DNA of 64,000 nucleotides from Meghimatium bilineatum (Eukaryota > Mollusca > Gastropoda > Stylommatophora > Philomycidae), in assembly GCA_034231615.1 (NCBI GenBank), contig CM067298.1:3415834-3479833 (forward strand), written 5' to 3'. Numbering within the stretch: position 1 is the stretch's first letter; each line of letters opens with the position of its first letter. Under the pieces are notes generated by a model. It did not search any database. It had not been told where the DNA came from and was given only the letters and a program-made list of their open reading frames with translations. This document shows, piece after piece, positions 1 to 12,345 of this stretch. The translations under genes were made by a program, and so were the position numbers.

Positions 1-1918
1 GCTATTTTATCAAGAGCTCAGAGCCTTAATCCAAGAACCGTGATCTTAAAGCCTTGATTCTAGTGATCCTAGATCCTTGATCCTAGAGCCTTGATCCCTG
101 AACAGTGATCTTAAAGCCTTGAATCTAGAGACTTGATCCTAGAGCCTTGGTCCCAGAACCGTGATATTAAAGCCTTGAAACTAGTGATCCTAGATCCTTG
201 ATCCTAGAGCCTTGATCCCTGAACAGTGATCTTAAAGCCTTGAATCTAGAGCCTTGATCCCAGAACCGTGATCTGAAAGCCTTGAATCTAGAGACGTGAT
301 CCTCGAGCCTTGATCCTAGAGCCTTGATCCCTGAACAGTGATCTTAAAGCCTTAAATCTCGAGCCTTGATCCTATAGCCTTGATCCTAGAGCTTTGATCA
401 CTGAACAGTGATCTTAAAGCCTTGAATCTAGAACCTTGCTCCTAGAGCCTTGATCCTAAGGCCTTGATCGTAGAGCCTTGATCACTGAACAGTGATCTTA
501 AATCCTTCAATCTAGAGCCGATCCTAGAGCATTGATCACTGAACAGTGATCCTAAAGCATTGAATCTAGAGACTTCATCCTAGAACCTTGATCCCTGAAC
601 AGTTATCTTAAAGCCTTGAATCTAGAGCCTTGATCCTAGAGCCTTGATCCTAGAGCCTTGATCCCTGAACAGTGATCTTAAAGCCTTGAATCTAGAGCCT
701 TGATCCTAGAGCCTTGATCCCTGAACAGTGATCTTAAAGCCTTGAATCTAGAACCTTGATCCTAGAGCCTTGATCCTAAGGCCTTGATCGTAGAGCCTTG
801 ATCACTGAACAGTGATCTTAAATCCTTCAATCTAGAGCCGATCCTAGAGCATTGATCACTGAACAGTGATCCTAAAGCATTGAATCTAGAGACTTCATCC
901 TAGAACCTTGATCCCTGAACAGTTATCTTAAAGCCTTGAATCTAGAGCCTTGATCCTAGAGCCTTGATCCTAGAGCCTTGATCCCTGAACAGTGATCTTA
1001 AAGCCTTGAATCTAGAGCCTTGATCCTAGAGCCTTGATCCCTGAACAGTGATCTTAAAGCCTTGAATCTAGAGCCTTGATCCTAGATCCTTGATTCTAGA
1101 GCCTTGATCCTAAAGCCTTGATCCTAGAGCCTTGATCATATAACCTTGATCCAAGAGCCTTGATCCCTGAACAGTGATCTTAAAGGCTTGAATCTAGAGC
1201 CTTGATCCTAGAGCCTTGATCCTAGAGCCTTGATCCCGGAACAGTGATCAAAGCCTTGATCCTAGAGCCTTGATCCCAGAACCGTGATATTAAAGCCTTG
1301 AATCTAGTGACTTGATCCTAGAGTCTTGATCCCTGAACAGTGATCTTAAAGCCTTGAATCTAGAGCCTTGATCCTAGATCCTTGATTCTAGAGCCTTGAT
1401 CCTAAAGCCTTGATCCTAGAGCCTTGATCATATAACCTTGATCCAAGAGCCTTGATCCCTGAACAGTGATCTTAAAGGCTTGAATCTAGAGCCTTGATCC
1501 TAGAGCCTTGATCCTAGAGCCTTGATCCCGGAACAGTGATCAAAGCCTTGATCCTAGAGCCTTGATCCCAGAACCGTGATATTAAAGCCTTGAATCTAGT
1601 GACTTGATCCTAGAGCCTTGATCCCTGAACAGTGATCTTAAAGCCTTGATCCCAGAACCGTAATCTTAAAGCCTTTAATCTAGAGACGTGATCCTAGAGC
1701 CTTGATCCTAGAGCCTTGATCCCTGAACAGTGATCTTAAAGCCTTGAACCTAGAGCCTTGATCCTAGAGCCTTGATCCCAGAACCGTGATATTAAAGCCT
1801 TGAATCTAGTGACTTGATCCTAGAGCCTTGATCCTAGAGCCTTGATCCCTGAACAGTGATCTTAAAGCCTTGAATCTAGAGCCTTGATCCTAGAGCCTTT
1901 AACTTAGATCCTTTTGTC
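1..1918. repeat. Composite satellite built on CCTTGATCCTAGAG
   Basis: A 14-bp unit (AGCCTTGATCCTAG) alternates with a longer unit containing CCCTGAACAGTGATCTTAAA. Longer blocks are duplicated: TGATCCTAAG recurs at 451 and 771 (320 bp apart) and TGATTCTAGA at 1091 and 1383 (292 bp apart), so higher-order repeats are present. The array runs off the left edge. Confidence 0.95.
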
Positions 1919-1987
1919 TAGAACCTTAAAAGTAGATCAAAACGTCATCATGTTAAAACGGAACCAGAGAAAGAAATAGATAGATAA

Positions 1988-2101
1988 TATCACATCCATG
2001 TTGAACTATCACATCCATGTTGAACTATCACAGACATGTTGAACTATCACAGACATGTTGAACTATCACAGACATGTTGAACTATCACAGACATGGTGAA
2101 C
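1988..2101. repeat. 19-bp tandem repeat, 6 units
   Basis: Unit TATCACAGACATGTTGAAC, with CATCC variants in the first two copies. Confidence 0.95.
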
Positions 2102-2390
2102 CAACATGGATTTAGCATTTTAGAGACGACACATCTAGCATTGGAAATAAAACTAGAGAAAACAAAATATCCCGTATACGGTGCTTCCGTGCCCAGTCAA
2201 TGTCGTTTAATCACAAGCATCATTTCACAATTACGTTACATTCAATATGAATCTCGCTGTTCAACTTTAAGAAATTATCTAACTGAAACAACAATCTGCA
2301 TGGCTACAAAACGACAATTTATAAACAGTATTTGTGTACCAACTCGGTGTTACAAATGCCAGATATGAACGTTGATAAAAAATAATAGCG
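2102..2390. other. Unassigned; 91-codon open frame 2093-2368 (+)
   Basis: The open frame has no recognised domain, splice context or repeat similarity. It could be chance or a decayed element. Confidence 0.3.
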
Positions 2391-2635
2391 AAAAGGATCA
2401 CAGTGTATGAAATGAGATGTTTGAGAAAAGGATCACAATGTATGAAATGAGATGTTTGATAAAAGGATCACAGTGTGTGAAATGAGATGTTTGAGAAAAG
2501 GATCACAGTGTGTGAAATGAGATGTTTGAGAAAAGGATCACAGTGTGTGAAATGAGATGTTTGAGAAAAGGATCACAGTGTGTGAAATGAGATGTTTGAG
2601 AAAAGGATCACAGTGTGTGAAATGAGATGTTTGAG
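2391..2635. repeat. 35-bp tandem repeat, 7 units
   Basis: The unit begins AAAAGGATCACAGTGTGTGA and ends ATGAGATGTTTGAG. It directly abuts the LINE tail that follows. Confidence 0.95.
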
Positions 2636-2960
2636 AAAAGCTATAAATGTTGCCAGAAAAATCCCACGGAGAAATGAAGATGTCAAGAAAGAAAGAAAAT
2701 CTCAAGCCAAGACTACATCGAGAGACAGCAAACCTGATGGTTTGGCTACGTCATGAGAATGGAACCAACAGCAGAAGCTAAAAACATCAAGCTAAAACAC
2801 GAGGAAAATCAAGAACTTGATGGGTCGAAACAATCAAAGAAACCTTCTACAGAGCAGGAGTAAGACCAAGAACTAGATGGGTGGAGGAAACCTTAGAGAG
2901 TAACGGACTGACCATTACCAATGCGACCGAAATGGCCAAAGATAGACACCTCCCCCACGA
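2636..2960 (+). pseudogene. LINE reverse transcriptase C-terminal fragment
   Basis: One frame reads WFGYVMRMEPTAEAKNIKLK, the conserved 'W-F-G-H-V-x-R-M' tail segment found near the C-terminus of many non-LTR retrotransposon RT proteins. A degenerate 'RPRTRW' neighbour follows (TRWVEETL near 2870) in a shifted frame. Several stops and frameshifts show it is dead. Only about the last 90 codons survive, as expected from 5' truncation. Confidence 0.65.
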
Positions 2961-3160
2961 CGCTTAACGGCGCAAGTGGAATTAACAATAGATAGATTTA
3001 AATATGTAACTGAACACCACATAATGTTTGTGTATTTACTGTCCTTGACTCCTGACCGTAATAAACCGAAAATGTGCGTTATTTTCCAAAATATTGGAAT
3101 ATGTAAGAGTGTATGTATATTATAGATGTATATTTTTCTATTTGTATGTATGCCATACTC

Positions 3161-3600
3161 CTATGTTATTCCATCATTATCATATGGTAGTGAAATATGG
3201 ATATCAACACAGGCAACGGACCAAAAGTTAAATAGTTTATAAAACAAATGTCTTCGAAAATTGTTGAACATAAAATGGAGCGCTTTCATCATAAATAGCG
3301 ATCTAAGAAATAAAACACACCAAGAATATTTTTCAAATATTATAGGAAAATACAGATGGAAATACCTGGGACACGTCCGTAGACTAGATAAAAACAGACT
3401 GAACCAGCAAGCCATTATGTGGACACCTGAGGGGAAAAGAAAAAGAAGAAGACCCAAAATTACCCTAAAAAGCACCAAACTTAATGAAGGAGAAATAATA
3501 GGTTGCAAGTCCATACAAGAAATTAAGTACAGGCAGTGGACGGCAACACATGGAGAATCAAAACTTCTGCTCTTTGAAAGGAACTAACTAACTAATGTAT
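3161..3600 (+). pseudogene. RTE-like LINE C-terminal fragment
   Basis: The frame opens with YGSEIWISTQ, crosses one stop near 3240 and continues as KCLRKLLNIKW, YLGHVRRLDKNRLNQQA, WTPEGKRKRRRPK and RQWTATHGES. This is the usual thumb and C-terminal tail of an RTE-like non-LTR RT: 'YG-S-E-T-W', 'LGHVLRM', 'GKRxRGRPK', 'RxxWR'. The copy ends in AACTAACTAACTAA, a short-repeat tail typical of RTE-type elements and also seen at 26850. It is 5'-truncated and inactive. Confidence 0.75.
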
Positions 3601-4184
3601 GTGTATGTGGTGTAGTTAATATGTGTATGTGGTGTAGTTAAAATGTGTTGTATCCAGAATTATTCTAACTGTCCGCCCACACTGGTGGCCATATTATATT
3701 CTTGTCCGCCAAAAGATCGACAGATGGATGAAGTGCGTTACGCTTAATGTCTATTGCGTGTTTGGTATTTGCATTAACTGCTTTCTCTTATCTGGCCGAA
3801 ACCGATAGCATGTTGAGAAAGAAGAGGAAGGAACTGATCGTGATAGTAGTGCCGCCATCATCAGACAGCTTGACTTAATACCACTCATTACTTCAACGGA
3901 TGATCAACACAATGGATGAATGAACGGAATAATTCTGGTGAACATGAAGATGGAGAGACAAGACGTAAACATATAGAACTTGATCAGAGATAACTTTAAC
4001 AACAGGTAGATACACTGTCCAGTTTGGTGGTCGGATGATACAGCACGCATCTGTGACGGCTAAGATACTGGGTTCGGATGCCACCACAAGCAATTGTGCA
4101 TCTGGACCGTTCAGAAAGAAATGAAAAACTTTTGAACGTATTTATATAGCCTACAAAATCACTAAAACCAAAAAATTTGGGGTG
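3601..4184. other. Intergenic, no gene seen
   Basis: It starts with two copies of a 24-bp GTATGTGGTGTAGTTAA-type sequence. A B-box-like GGTTCGGATGCC near 4074 hints at an old tRNA-derived fragment. Nothing else is recognised. Confidence 0.4.
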
Positions 4185-4345
4185 ATTGTCGGATGTGTCG
4201 AGCCATTGGTGCTAATAAAATGGCGACACAGCGGATTTTTATTCTTTGGAGTACATCCTGTTGGAAATCTAGTAAGATAATTGTCCTTCTACTTGAGAGA
4301 TGCAGTGGGAGTTTGAGAATTAACGTTGGAGAAGCAGAATAGAAC
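4185..4345 (+). mobile_element. Short GAA-tailed retroposon, family D (copy 1)
   Basis: It shares blocks with the copies at 49668 and 60031: GATGTGTC, GGAAATCTAGTA and a GTTTGAGAAT 3' segment. TGTGTCG (4194-4200) pairs perfectly with CGACACA (4224-4230), and GCCATT (4202-4207) with AATGGC (4219-4224) inside it. No open frame. The tail is degenerate (GGAGAAGCAGAA) and runs straight into the 10-bp array. Confidence 0.65.
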
Positions 4346-4373
4346 ACGGTATCAATGTTTTAGATACAGACAT

Positions 4374-5752
4374 ACAGCAACGTGCAGCATACAGACATAC
4401 AACATACAGACATACAACATACAGACATACAACATACAGACATACAACATACAGACATACAACATACAGACATACAACATACAGACATACAACATACAGA
4501 CATACAACATACAGACATACAACATACAAACATACTGCAGCATACAGACATACAGACACAATGCAACATACAACATAGAGACATACAGACATACATCACC
4601 AAACAGACGTAAATACATACAGACATACAACATACAGACATACATACATACAGCAACATACAGACATACAGACATACAGCATCATACACCATACAAACAT
4701 AAAACATACAAACATAAAACATACAGACATACAGCATCATGCATAAAAATACAGACATACAGCATCATACAATATACAGACATACACCATACAGACATAC
4801 AGCATACAGACATACAGCATACAGACATACAACATACAGACATACAGCATACAGACATACAGCATACATGCATACAACATACAGATATACAGCAACATAC
4901 AGACATACAACATACAGACATACAACATACAGACATACAACATACAGACATACAACATACAGACATACAGCATCATGCATAAAAATACAGACATACAGCA
5001 TACAGACATACAGCATACAGACATACAGCATACAGACATACAGCATCATGCATAAAAATACAGACATACAGCATACAGACATACAGCATACAGACATACA
5101 GCATACAAACATACAGCATACAGACATACAGCATACAGACATACAACACACAGATATACAGCAACATACAGACATACAACATACAGACATACAACATACA
5201 GACATACAACATACAGACATACAACATACAGACATACAACATACAGACATACAACATCCAGACATACAACATACAGACTTACAGACATACAGCAACATAC
5301 AGACATACAGACATACAACATACAGACATACAACATCCAGACATACAACATACAGCAACATACAGACATACAACATCCAGACATACAACATACAGACATA
5401 CAACATCCAGACATACAACATACAGACATACATACATACAGCAACATACAGACATACAACATAGAGCAACATACAAACATACAGACATACAACATACAGA
5501 GATACAACATACAGACATACACATATGCAACATACAGACATACAACATACAGACATACAGACATACAGACATAAAACATACAGATATACAACATACAGAC
5601 AAACACCATACAGACATATAGCAACATACTGACATACAGACATACGGAGATACAACATACAAACATACAACATACAGACATACAACATACAGACATACAA
5701 CATACAGACATACAACATACAGACATACAACATACAGACATACAACATCGTG
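4374..5752. repeat. Minisatellite of ACATACAGAC units, about 1.4 kb
   Basis: Simple 10- to 14-bp units (CATACAGACATACAGC / AACATACAGA) with interspersed CATAAAAATACAGACATAC variants. All open frames crossing it on either strand are repeat artefacts. Confidence 0.97.
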
Positions 5753-5814
5753 CAATAGTCAATAACTCTGTTACAGTTTCTGATTGCCACACATTATATA
5801 TAGTCTGTATGTTG

Positions 5815-5818
5815 TATG

Positions 5819-5854
<36 letters not shown>
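5815..5854. repeat. (TA)n microsatellite
   Basis: Uninterrupted alternating TA following TGTCTGTATA. The stretch up to 6047 holds no recognised gene. Confidence 0.95.
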
Positions 5855-5856
<2 letters not shown>

Positions 5857-6047
5857 TCACTAAGAAGGAGGCAGAGGTTGGGGTTTAGCTGAAAAAAATG
5901 AAGATCTTTCCCTTTCTTAACATTATATATTTTATAACTTTGGTTTAACCCCCCTACACCCCCGCCCTCCTCAAGTACTTTTCAGAATCTTGAAATAAAC
6001 TGATATTTGAAATAAAAAATTGATATAAAATTATATCATCGGACTGA

Positions 6048-6290
6048 TGGGGACCGCCTTAGAGTAGTGGTTAAGCTGTTGGCCTTGTGTTCAAGAGGTC
6101 ATGAGGTCATACTCTCGGCCGGCGACATGCTGCTTCGTTGAGAGCCACAGGGCACAACCGACACAACCCGAACCTAAAAACATGCGATTTTTCGCCAAGA
6201 CTCAAAATCAGTCTTTCTCAGGCTAACTATGAAAATATGGGTAAATCCAATTAGGAAGCATGGGGATAAATTAAAATAATTCTAACTTGT
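6048..6290 (+). mobile_element. tRNA-derived SINE
   Basis: An A-box-like TTAGAGTAGTGGTTAAGC is followed by a decayed B box (GAGGTCATGAGGTCATACTC). The body contains GCTTCGTTGAGAG, shared with the SINEs at 9188 and about 40236. No coding potential. Confidence 0.7.
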
Positions 6291-6390
6291 GACTGGATTT
6301 GAACTACGTCTGTTCTGGCGGCACCGAATCGCCTTGCAACTCAAGTAAACAGGTTCTCTGTACTTGACCAACCACACCCCCCCCCCAAAT
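6291..6390 (-). mobile_element. Possible second SINE in reverse orientation
   Basis: Read on the minus strand it has GTTCAAATCCAGTC, a B-box-like sequence, preceded by GGTGCCGCCAGAACAGAC. A similar string occurs near 17150 (+). Boundaries are uncertain. Confidence 0.4.
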
Positions 6391-6604
6391 GTGATCTCGT
6401 CAAGACATTCAAACTGTGTACTCAAGTCACTGAGAAAGGACCAATCGAGACTAGAACTATTACAACATCAATGAACATCCCGTATAAGTATTTAAGTATC
6501 CTCTGGAACACAAATATCGAACATTCATATTAGTACTACAAGGACCTACAGGCCTTCTTGTAAACATAAATAATATATAAATAAGGTTGATTCAGAACAG
6601 TAAA

Positions 6605-7762
6605 TGGATAATATAAGACGGCCAAACAAACTTCAAACTGTGGAGACAATATAAGACAGTCAAACAAACTTCAAACTCTGGAAACAATATAAGACGGTCA
6701 AACATACTTCAAACTCTGGAGACAATATAAGACGGTCAAACAAACTTCAAACTGTGGAGACAATATAAGACGGTCAAACAAACTTCAAACTGTGGAGACA
6801 ATATAAGACGGTCAAACAAACTTCAAACTCTGGAAACAATATAAGACGGTCAAACAAACTTCAAACTCTGGAAACAATATAAGATGGTCGAACAAACTTC
6901 AAACTCTGGAAACAATATAAGACGGTCAAACAAACTTCAAACTCTGGAAACAATATAAGACGGTCAAACAAACTTCAAACTCTGGAAACAATATAAGATG
7001 GTCGAACAAACTTCAAACTCTGGAAACAATATAAGATGGTCGAACAAACTTCAAACTCTGGAAACAATATAAGACGGTCAAACAAACTTCAAACTCTGGA
7101 AACAATATAAGACGGTCAAACAAACTTCAAACTCTGGAAACAATATAAGACGGTCAAACAAACTTCAAACTGTGGAGACAATATAAGACGGTCAAACAAA
7201 CTTCAAACTCTGGAAACAATATAAGATGGTCGAACAAACTTCAAACTGTGGAGACAATATAAGACGGTCAAACAAACTTCAAACTCTGGAAACAATATAA
7301 GACGGTCAAACAAACTTCAAACTCTGGAAACAATATAAGACGGTCAAACAAACTTCAAACTCTGGAAACAATATAAGACGGTCAAACAAACTTCAAACTC
7401 TGGAAACAATATAAGATGGTCGAACAAACTTCAAACTCTGGAAACAATATAAGACGGTCAAACAAACTTCAAACTCTGGAAACAATATAAGACGGTCAAA
7501 CAAACTTCAAACTCTGGAAACAATATAAGATGGTCGAACAAACTTCAAACTCTGGAAACAATATAAGATGGTCGAACAAACTTCAAACTCTGGAAACAAT
7601 ATAAGACGGTCAAACAAACTTCAAACTCTGGAAACAATATAAGACGGTCAAACAAACTTCAAACTGTGGAGACAATATAAGACGGTCAAACAAACTTCAA
7701 ACTCTGGAAACAATATAAGATGGTCGAACAAACTTCAAACTCTGGAAACAATATAAGACACA
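6605..7762. repeat. 38-bp minisatellite, about 30 units
   Basis: The unit contains CAATATAAGACGGTCAAACA and CTTCAAACTCTGGAAA. Variants (GACGGTCAA/GATGGTCGA, CTCTGGAAA/CTGTGGAGA) recur in mixed order. It ends where a LINE (GAA)n tail begins. Confidence 0.97.
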
Positions 7763-7769
7763 CAAAATA

Positions 7770-8283
7770 CATTCTTCTTCTTCTTGTTCAGAGTTTGACA
7801 TGTCTACACAGCAAGTTCTGCTTCCCTAATAAATGCTGCTGTATTTGAAAGCTTCTCAATGCTCCCATACATCTTTCTGTGGATATCCATCTCTGTGGAC
7901 CAGTGTTCTTCCCTTAACTGGTTTAGTGTACTGCAGTCTTGCAGGATATGTTCAGTGGTCTGTGCTGCCTGCCCACAAGGACACGGTGGTGATGGGACTA
8001 ATCTTAGCCTATTTAAGTGGCTGTTTAATCTGTTGTGTCCTGTTCTGAGGCCGAAGATAATAACCTGCTCTGCTCTGTCGAGATAGTGGTAATTGTCTTT
8101 TGGGTGAATAGACAATAGCTTTGATGAGGGTCTTCTTTTCTTGTTAGGTGATTTCTTGGTCTTTTTGTTCCTGTGTTGCTCCATCCTTTGCCAGTCTGTC
8201 TGCCTCTTCATTTCCTGGTATGCCACAGTGGGGGGTGGTATCCACTGTAGTACTACCCTTCTTTGGATGCTCACTTCTCGCAT
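7770..8283 (-). pseudogene. LINE RNase H/C-terminal fragment, 5'-truncated
   Basis: The minus-strand frame has RAEQVIIFGLRTGHNRLNSH, then CPCGQAAQTTEHILQDCS (a Cys-His knuckle-like tail) and a C-terminus ending EAELAV. This matches the last segment of the LINE at 42338, which has MNRSEQVIILRLRTGHNRL and CTCGQAVQSAKHILQEC. Upstream, the RNase H end PHCGIPGNEEADRLAK lies in a neighbouring frame, so at least two frameshifts are present. The 3' end is GACATGTCAAACTCTGAA plus (GAA)n at 7772-7790. Confidence 0.8.
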
Positions 8284-8412
8284 GGCTTTCTTCTTCTTCT
8301 TCTCGTTCGGAGTTTGACATGTCTACACAGCCATTCGAAAACAAACAAGATAACTTCCAAATCCTAGTCGTCTTCAGCTGCCGTCTCAGCAGCGAAGGTT
8401 GGCTGTGACTCA
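8284..8412 (-). mobile_element. Very short LINE 3' end abutting the previous copy
   Basis: Minus strand: GACATGTCAAACTCCGAACG plus (GAA)n at 8284-8330, nearly identical to the 3' end of the 7770-8283 copy. About 45 bp clearly match; sequence up to 8412 is unassigned. The two 3' ends therefore lie head to tail. Confidence 0.6.
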
Positions 8413-8535
8413 CCTCCTACATTCCTGTTTCTTTCCTTGGTGGTGCACTCTGCTAAACTGCAACAATCTATCTCGTGATATTTCTCCCTAATATATGGGC
8501 CCCTATGGTTTATTAAGGTATCAAATCGTAAATGT

Positions 8536-8673
8536 ATTATATAGTAGACATATCAATGTTTATATAGTAGACATATCGATGTTTATATAGTAGACATATG
8601 AATGTTTATATAGTAGACATATGAATGTTTATATAGTAGACATATCAATGTTTATATAGTAGTCATGTCGATG
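8536..8673. repeat. 23-bp tandem repeat, 6 units
   Basis: Unit TTTATATAGTAGACATATCA plus ATG. Confidence 0.95.
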
Positions 8674-9187
8674 TTTATATTTGAAAGGAAGTGATCACTT
8701 CCTGGTACATGACAGGTAAAGGAAATGCGATTGCTATAAATAATTTACGCTTGTTCTCTACAACCTTTCAAGCAGGATCATGAGGTTATGAATTACCTCA
8801 ACCGCAACCTCCACAAATAAACCAAAATGGAATAACGTCCGCAGTTGAAAGTAGCGTACCTCAGTATAGAAGTCACAATTTACTTAACAAAAGCAAACAG
8901 TTCAAGAACAAATTTGGCGGCGATGATACTAGACAATGGCGGAACAGTACAACTCCGCAGGTGTGTGCAATGAGGTATACATACGCACGGACACAAAGTA
9001 GTTACGTCAATATCAAGCTAGCAACAAGTATTTATTCAAAGCTAGTGTTCTGTGTTAACATAAAGATCTGTACTCAGTAATCCATGCCAAATTTATTTTC
9101 TATAACCCCCCACCCCCCCCCCCATTCCTTCCTCTATGCCAGAGGGGAATGTATAGACACGTGTGTAAGCAACAAATGATTGAGTCT
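8674..9187. other. Intergenic, no gene seen
   Basis: Unique-looking AT-rich DNA with a poly-C run near 9107-9122. Confidence 0.5.
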
Positions 9188-9400
9188 TCGGGGATCTTCC
9201 TGGCGTAGAGGTTCATCCGTTAGCTTCAGTTCAAAAGGTCGCGAATTCCAATCCTTGGATTTTTTTCAGAGATCCCTGTGATTATCCCTTGAACCTACGG
9301 GTACGTGCTCTATGTGGTACTCTCTTGAAGAGGCCGCTTTGTTGAGAGGGACCGAATACATATTGTAACATTAACAGGCTTGAGAGTAGCTATGTTTAAC
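9188..9400 (+). mobile_element. tRNA-derived SINE
   Basis: A-box-like TGGCGTAGAGGTTCATCC and a decayed B box AAGGTCGCGAATTCCAATCC. The 3' body carries GCCGCTTTGTTGAGAGGGAC, closely matched at about 40236. Confidence 0.75.
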
Positions 9401-11103
9401 TTGTTATTAACTGTCATATTGTACTAATCACTATTTATCTTTTGTACTTCTCTTGTTCTTTATTTGTTCTCTCTGAGTTTTACATAAATCCTGGAGAATT
9501 GCACAGTCTTTCTGATTCACGTGGACGCGATCATGCACTCTCTTATTAGTACTTCCGCGACAACGTGTTGTATAATCTAAGAAATTAGAGAAGATGAGAA
9601 CAAAGATAATTGATAACAACTGAAGTCAACTTCAAATAATATTTTCCTATTTATTCATTCTTTCTGACATGGCACAAGAGTATATTATTGATTATTCTAT
9701 AAGACAACATCCGACATTTAGACAACACTAACAATTTATACTCACAATTTATGAAACAGTGATTGACTGATTTGGAAAACAAGAGGGGTTGGCAAAATCC
9801 ACTTCCCGAATCTTACTCTCTATCAAAAAATGGTACACAAACTATTTCATTGTCTCTTCTCGTGAACGTCTCTTGAGGGACAGTCAATTGGTTTAGTTAC
9901 CGAATAACAATGTCGCTGTTTAAATAAGATAAACACTATTGTCCTTGAAAGTTCCAGGCAGGTGGCAATCTACCCTGTTATGATCTAGAGCCTTCTATAG
10001 GACCGCTTCTCCCTACGTTTTTTTCTCAATCATAGTTCTTGCAAGTAGTTTCAATGAAGGACATCTGCTCAAGGGTTGGCTGACCAGTTCAACCTTCACA
10101 GTGAAGATTCAGTGATGGGAAACAATTCAAACTGTGTTCGCTAACTGTAAACACAGCGGTAAATCTGCAACAATGATCAACAATGCAAGCAGCGTGTGAT
10201 GTGTAAACACATCAGTAAAGCTCCAATAATGATCAACAATGCAGCAGATGTTCGACAAGGGTAAACACATCAATATGCCTACCTTGAGACTCAATGGTGA
10301 TTGATTACCATAAAATATCTGGTCTTGAAGATCAACTCTCATTGACTATAGTTTGTCAAAATCAAATTTCGGTGTTCAAGATGTAGTCATCTTGATTCAA
10401 AGTTCATTTCTACCCAACTACACTAGTTAACTTTAGTCACATGACAAATTTCTTCATAACCTTGCTGATGTCTTCCATATTTGCCAGTCACTTCACGATT
10501 CACCGCAGGGAGATCACTTCCTGTCATGATTATGTAGTTCATAACAGACGACGAGGTAATAACAAAATAGTGAGATTTTCTCCAGTTGTATTACTGGATG
10601 TTGTTAGATTCTCTCCAGTTGTATTACTGGAGGTTGTTAGATTTATGAACGACAGCACATGAATATTGTTGAGCTATACCAGTGGGACCGTCTTGGTGAC
10701 GTTAACATGGAAGATTTATTCTAAATAACTGATCGATAAATGATCTAGTCACACAAAGCTCCACGTGCTGTATGATCTATGTCAGTGCTTCTGTTCGTGG
10801 GCTATGAGACCCCCAGGGGGAAACGGCGATATTTGAGGACCACATAGAAGAATATTATAAATGTGATAATATGCCTATATAAGAATAAACCTTGAAGAAT
10901 TTCGATAACCATGTTTAGTGCCACATTGTCATCTCGAAATGGAACGTGTTCCAAAAAAAGGAAAGAGGGATCACAGAAGAACAATATATTGAGAACCGTT
11001 GATGTATGTAATCTGATCCGATCACAATAATAACCCTGTGATTTATTCCGACAATGGTTAGTTTTATAAACAAGATATTCCCAAACGGTATGTTGCAAGA
11101 TTT
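9401..11103. other. Intergenic with two small duplications, no gene seen
   Basis: A block of about 62 bp containing GTAAACACATCAGTAAAGCT is repeated 2-3 times at 10135-10290. A 35-bp block containing CTCCAGTTGTATTACTGGA occurs twice at 10567-10640. Short open frames show no recognised domain. Confidence 0.5.
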
Positions 11104-11222
<119 letters not shown>

Positions 11223-11559
11223 CTGCTCTGTATGGAACTGAACATCTCCCTAGAATAGCTTTTCTTAAATCTAAATTAACTTGTGCTCTTTCCGATCCCC
11301 CCCCCCCCCCCCGCGGTATTTTACAAACAATTACTAAACATCTCCCCCGATCCCTAACATAACAAATTCGACTTCCCTATAAAAATCAATGAATTCGAAT
11401 AGTTTTCAGCAAAGTTCGATTAACTAATACCTGTAACTGAGTGTAACTATCAAATTCACATAGAAAGCAGCAAACGGGGTCTGAAGCTATGAAACTAGAA
11501 GAAAGATGTGGGGTTTGAAACTATAAAATCACAAGTGATATGAAGCGTATTGATTATGT

Positions 11560-12245
11560 TTGAGACCACATAGCTTGAGACCACAATGTTTGAGACCACA
11601 TAGCTTGAGACCACAATGTTTGAAACCACATAGCTTGAGACCACAATGTTTGAAACCACATAGCTTGAAACCACAATGTTTGAAACCACATAGCTTGAGA
11701 CCACAATGTTTGAGACCACATAGCTTGAGACCACAATGTTTGAAACCACATAGCTTGAGACCACAATGTTTTAAACCACATAGCTTGAAACCACAATGTT
11801 TGAAACCACATAGCTTGAGACCACAATGTTTGAAACCACATAGCTTGAAACCACAATGTTTGAAACCACATAGCTTGAAACCACAATGTTTGAAACCACA
11901 TAGCTTGAAACCACAATGTTTGAAACCACATAGCTTGAGACCACAATGTTTGAAACCACATAGCTTGAAACCACAATGTTTGAAACCACATAGCTTGAGA
12001 CCACAATGTTTGAAACCACATAGCTTGAAACCACAATGTTTGAAACCACATAGCTTGAAACCACAATGTTTGAAACCACATAGCTTGAGACCACAATGTT
12101 TGAAACCACAATGTTTGAAACCACATAGCTTGAGACCACAATGTTTGAAACCACATAGCTTGAGACCACATAGCTTGAGACCACAATGTTTGAAACCACA
12201 TAGCTTGAGACCATATAGCTTGAGACCACAATGCATTAGACCACA
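11560..12245. repeat. 15/30-bp minisatellite, about 46 half-units
   Basis: Two related 15-mers, ACCACATAGCTTGAG and ACCACAATGTTTGAA, mostly alternate to give a 30-bp dimer. Because the length divides by three, long open frames run through both strands; they are artefacts. Confidence 0.97.
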
Positions 12246-12261
12246 ATGTTTTCTAAAAGTA

Positions 12262-12345
12262 GCCTTGGCGGTCGTATTGGCGTAGTTGTTAAACAATTTG
12301 CTTTTTTCTCCAGAGTACGGGGAAAATTGGAAATAAGATTTGTTG
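12262..12345 (+). mobile_element. SINE 5' fragment
   Basis: A-box-like TTGGCGTAGTTGTTAAAC follows the array directly. The B box is not convincing. Confidence 0.45.

Noticed and set aside
4326-5790. Long open frames (up to 341 codons) on both strands
   Set aside because: They only translate the CATACAGA array; no non-repetitive domain, start context or splice signal.
11529-12296. 255-codon cysteine-rich minus frame and its plus-strand counterpart
   Set aside because: Unit length is a multiple of three, so all frames without a stop in the unit stay open.
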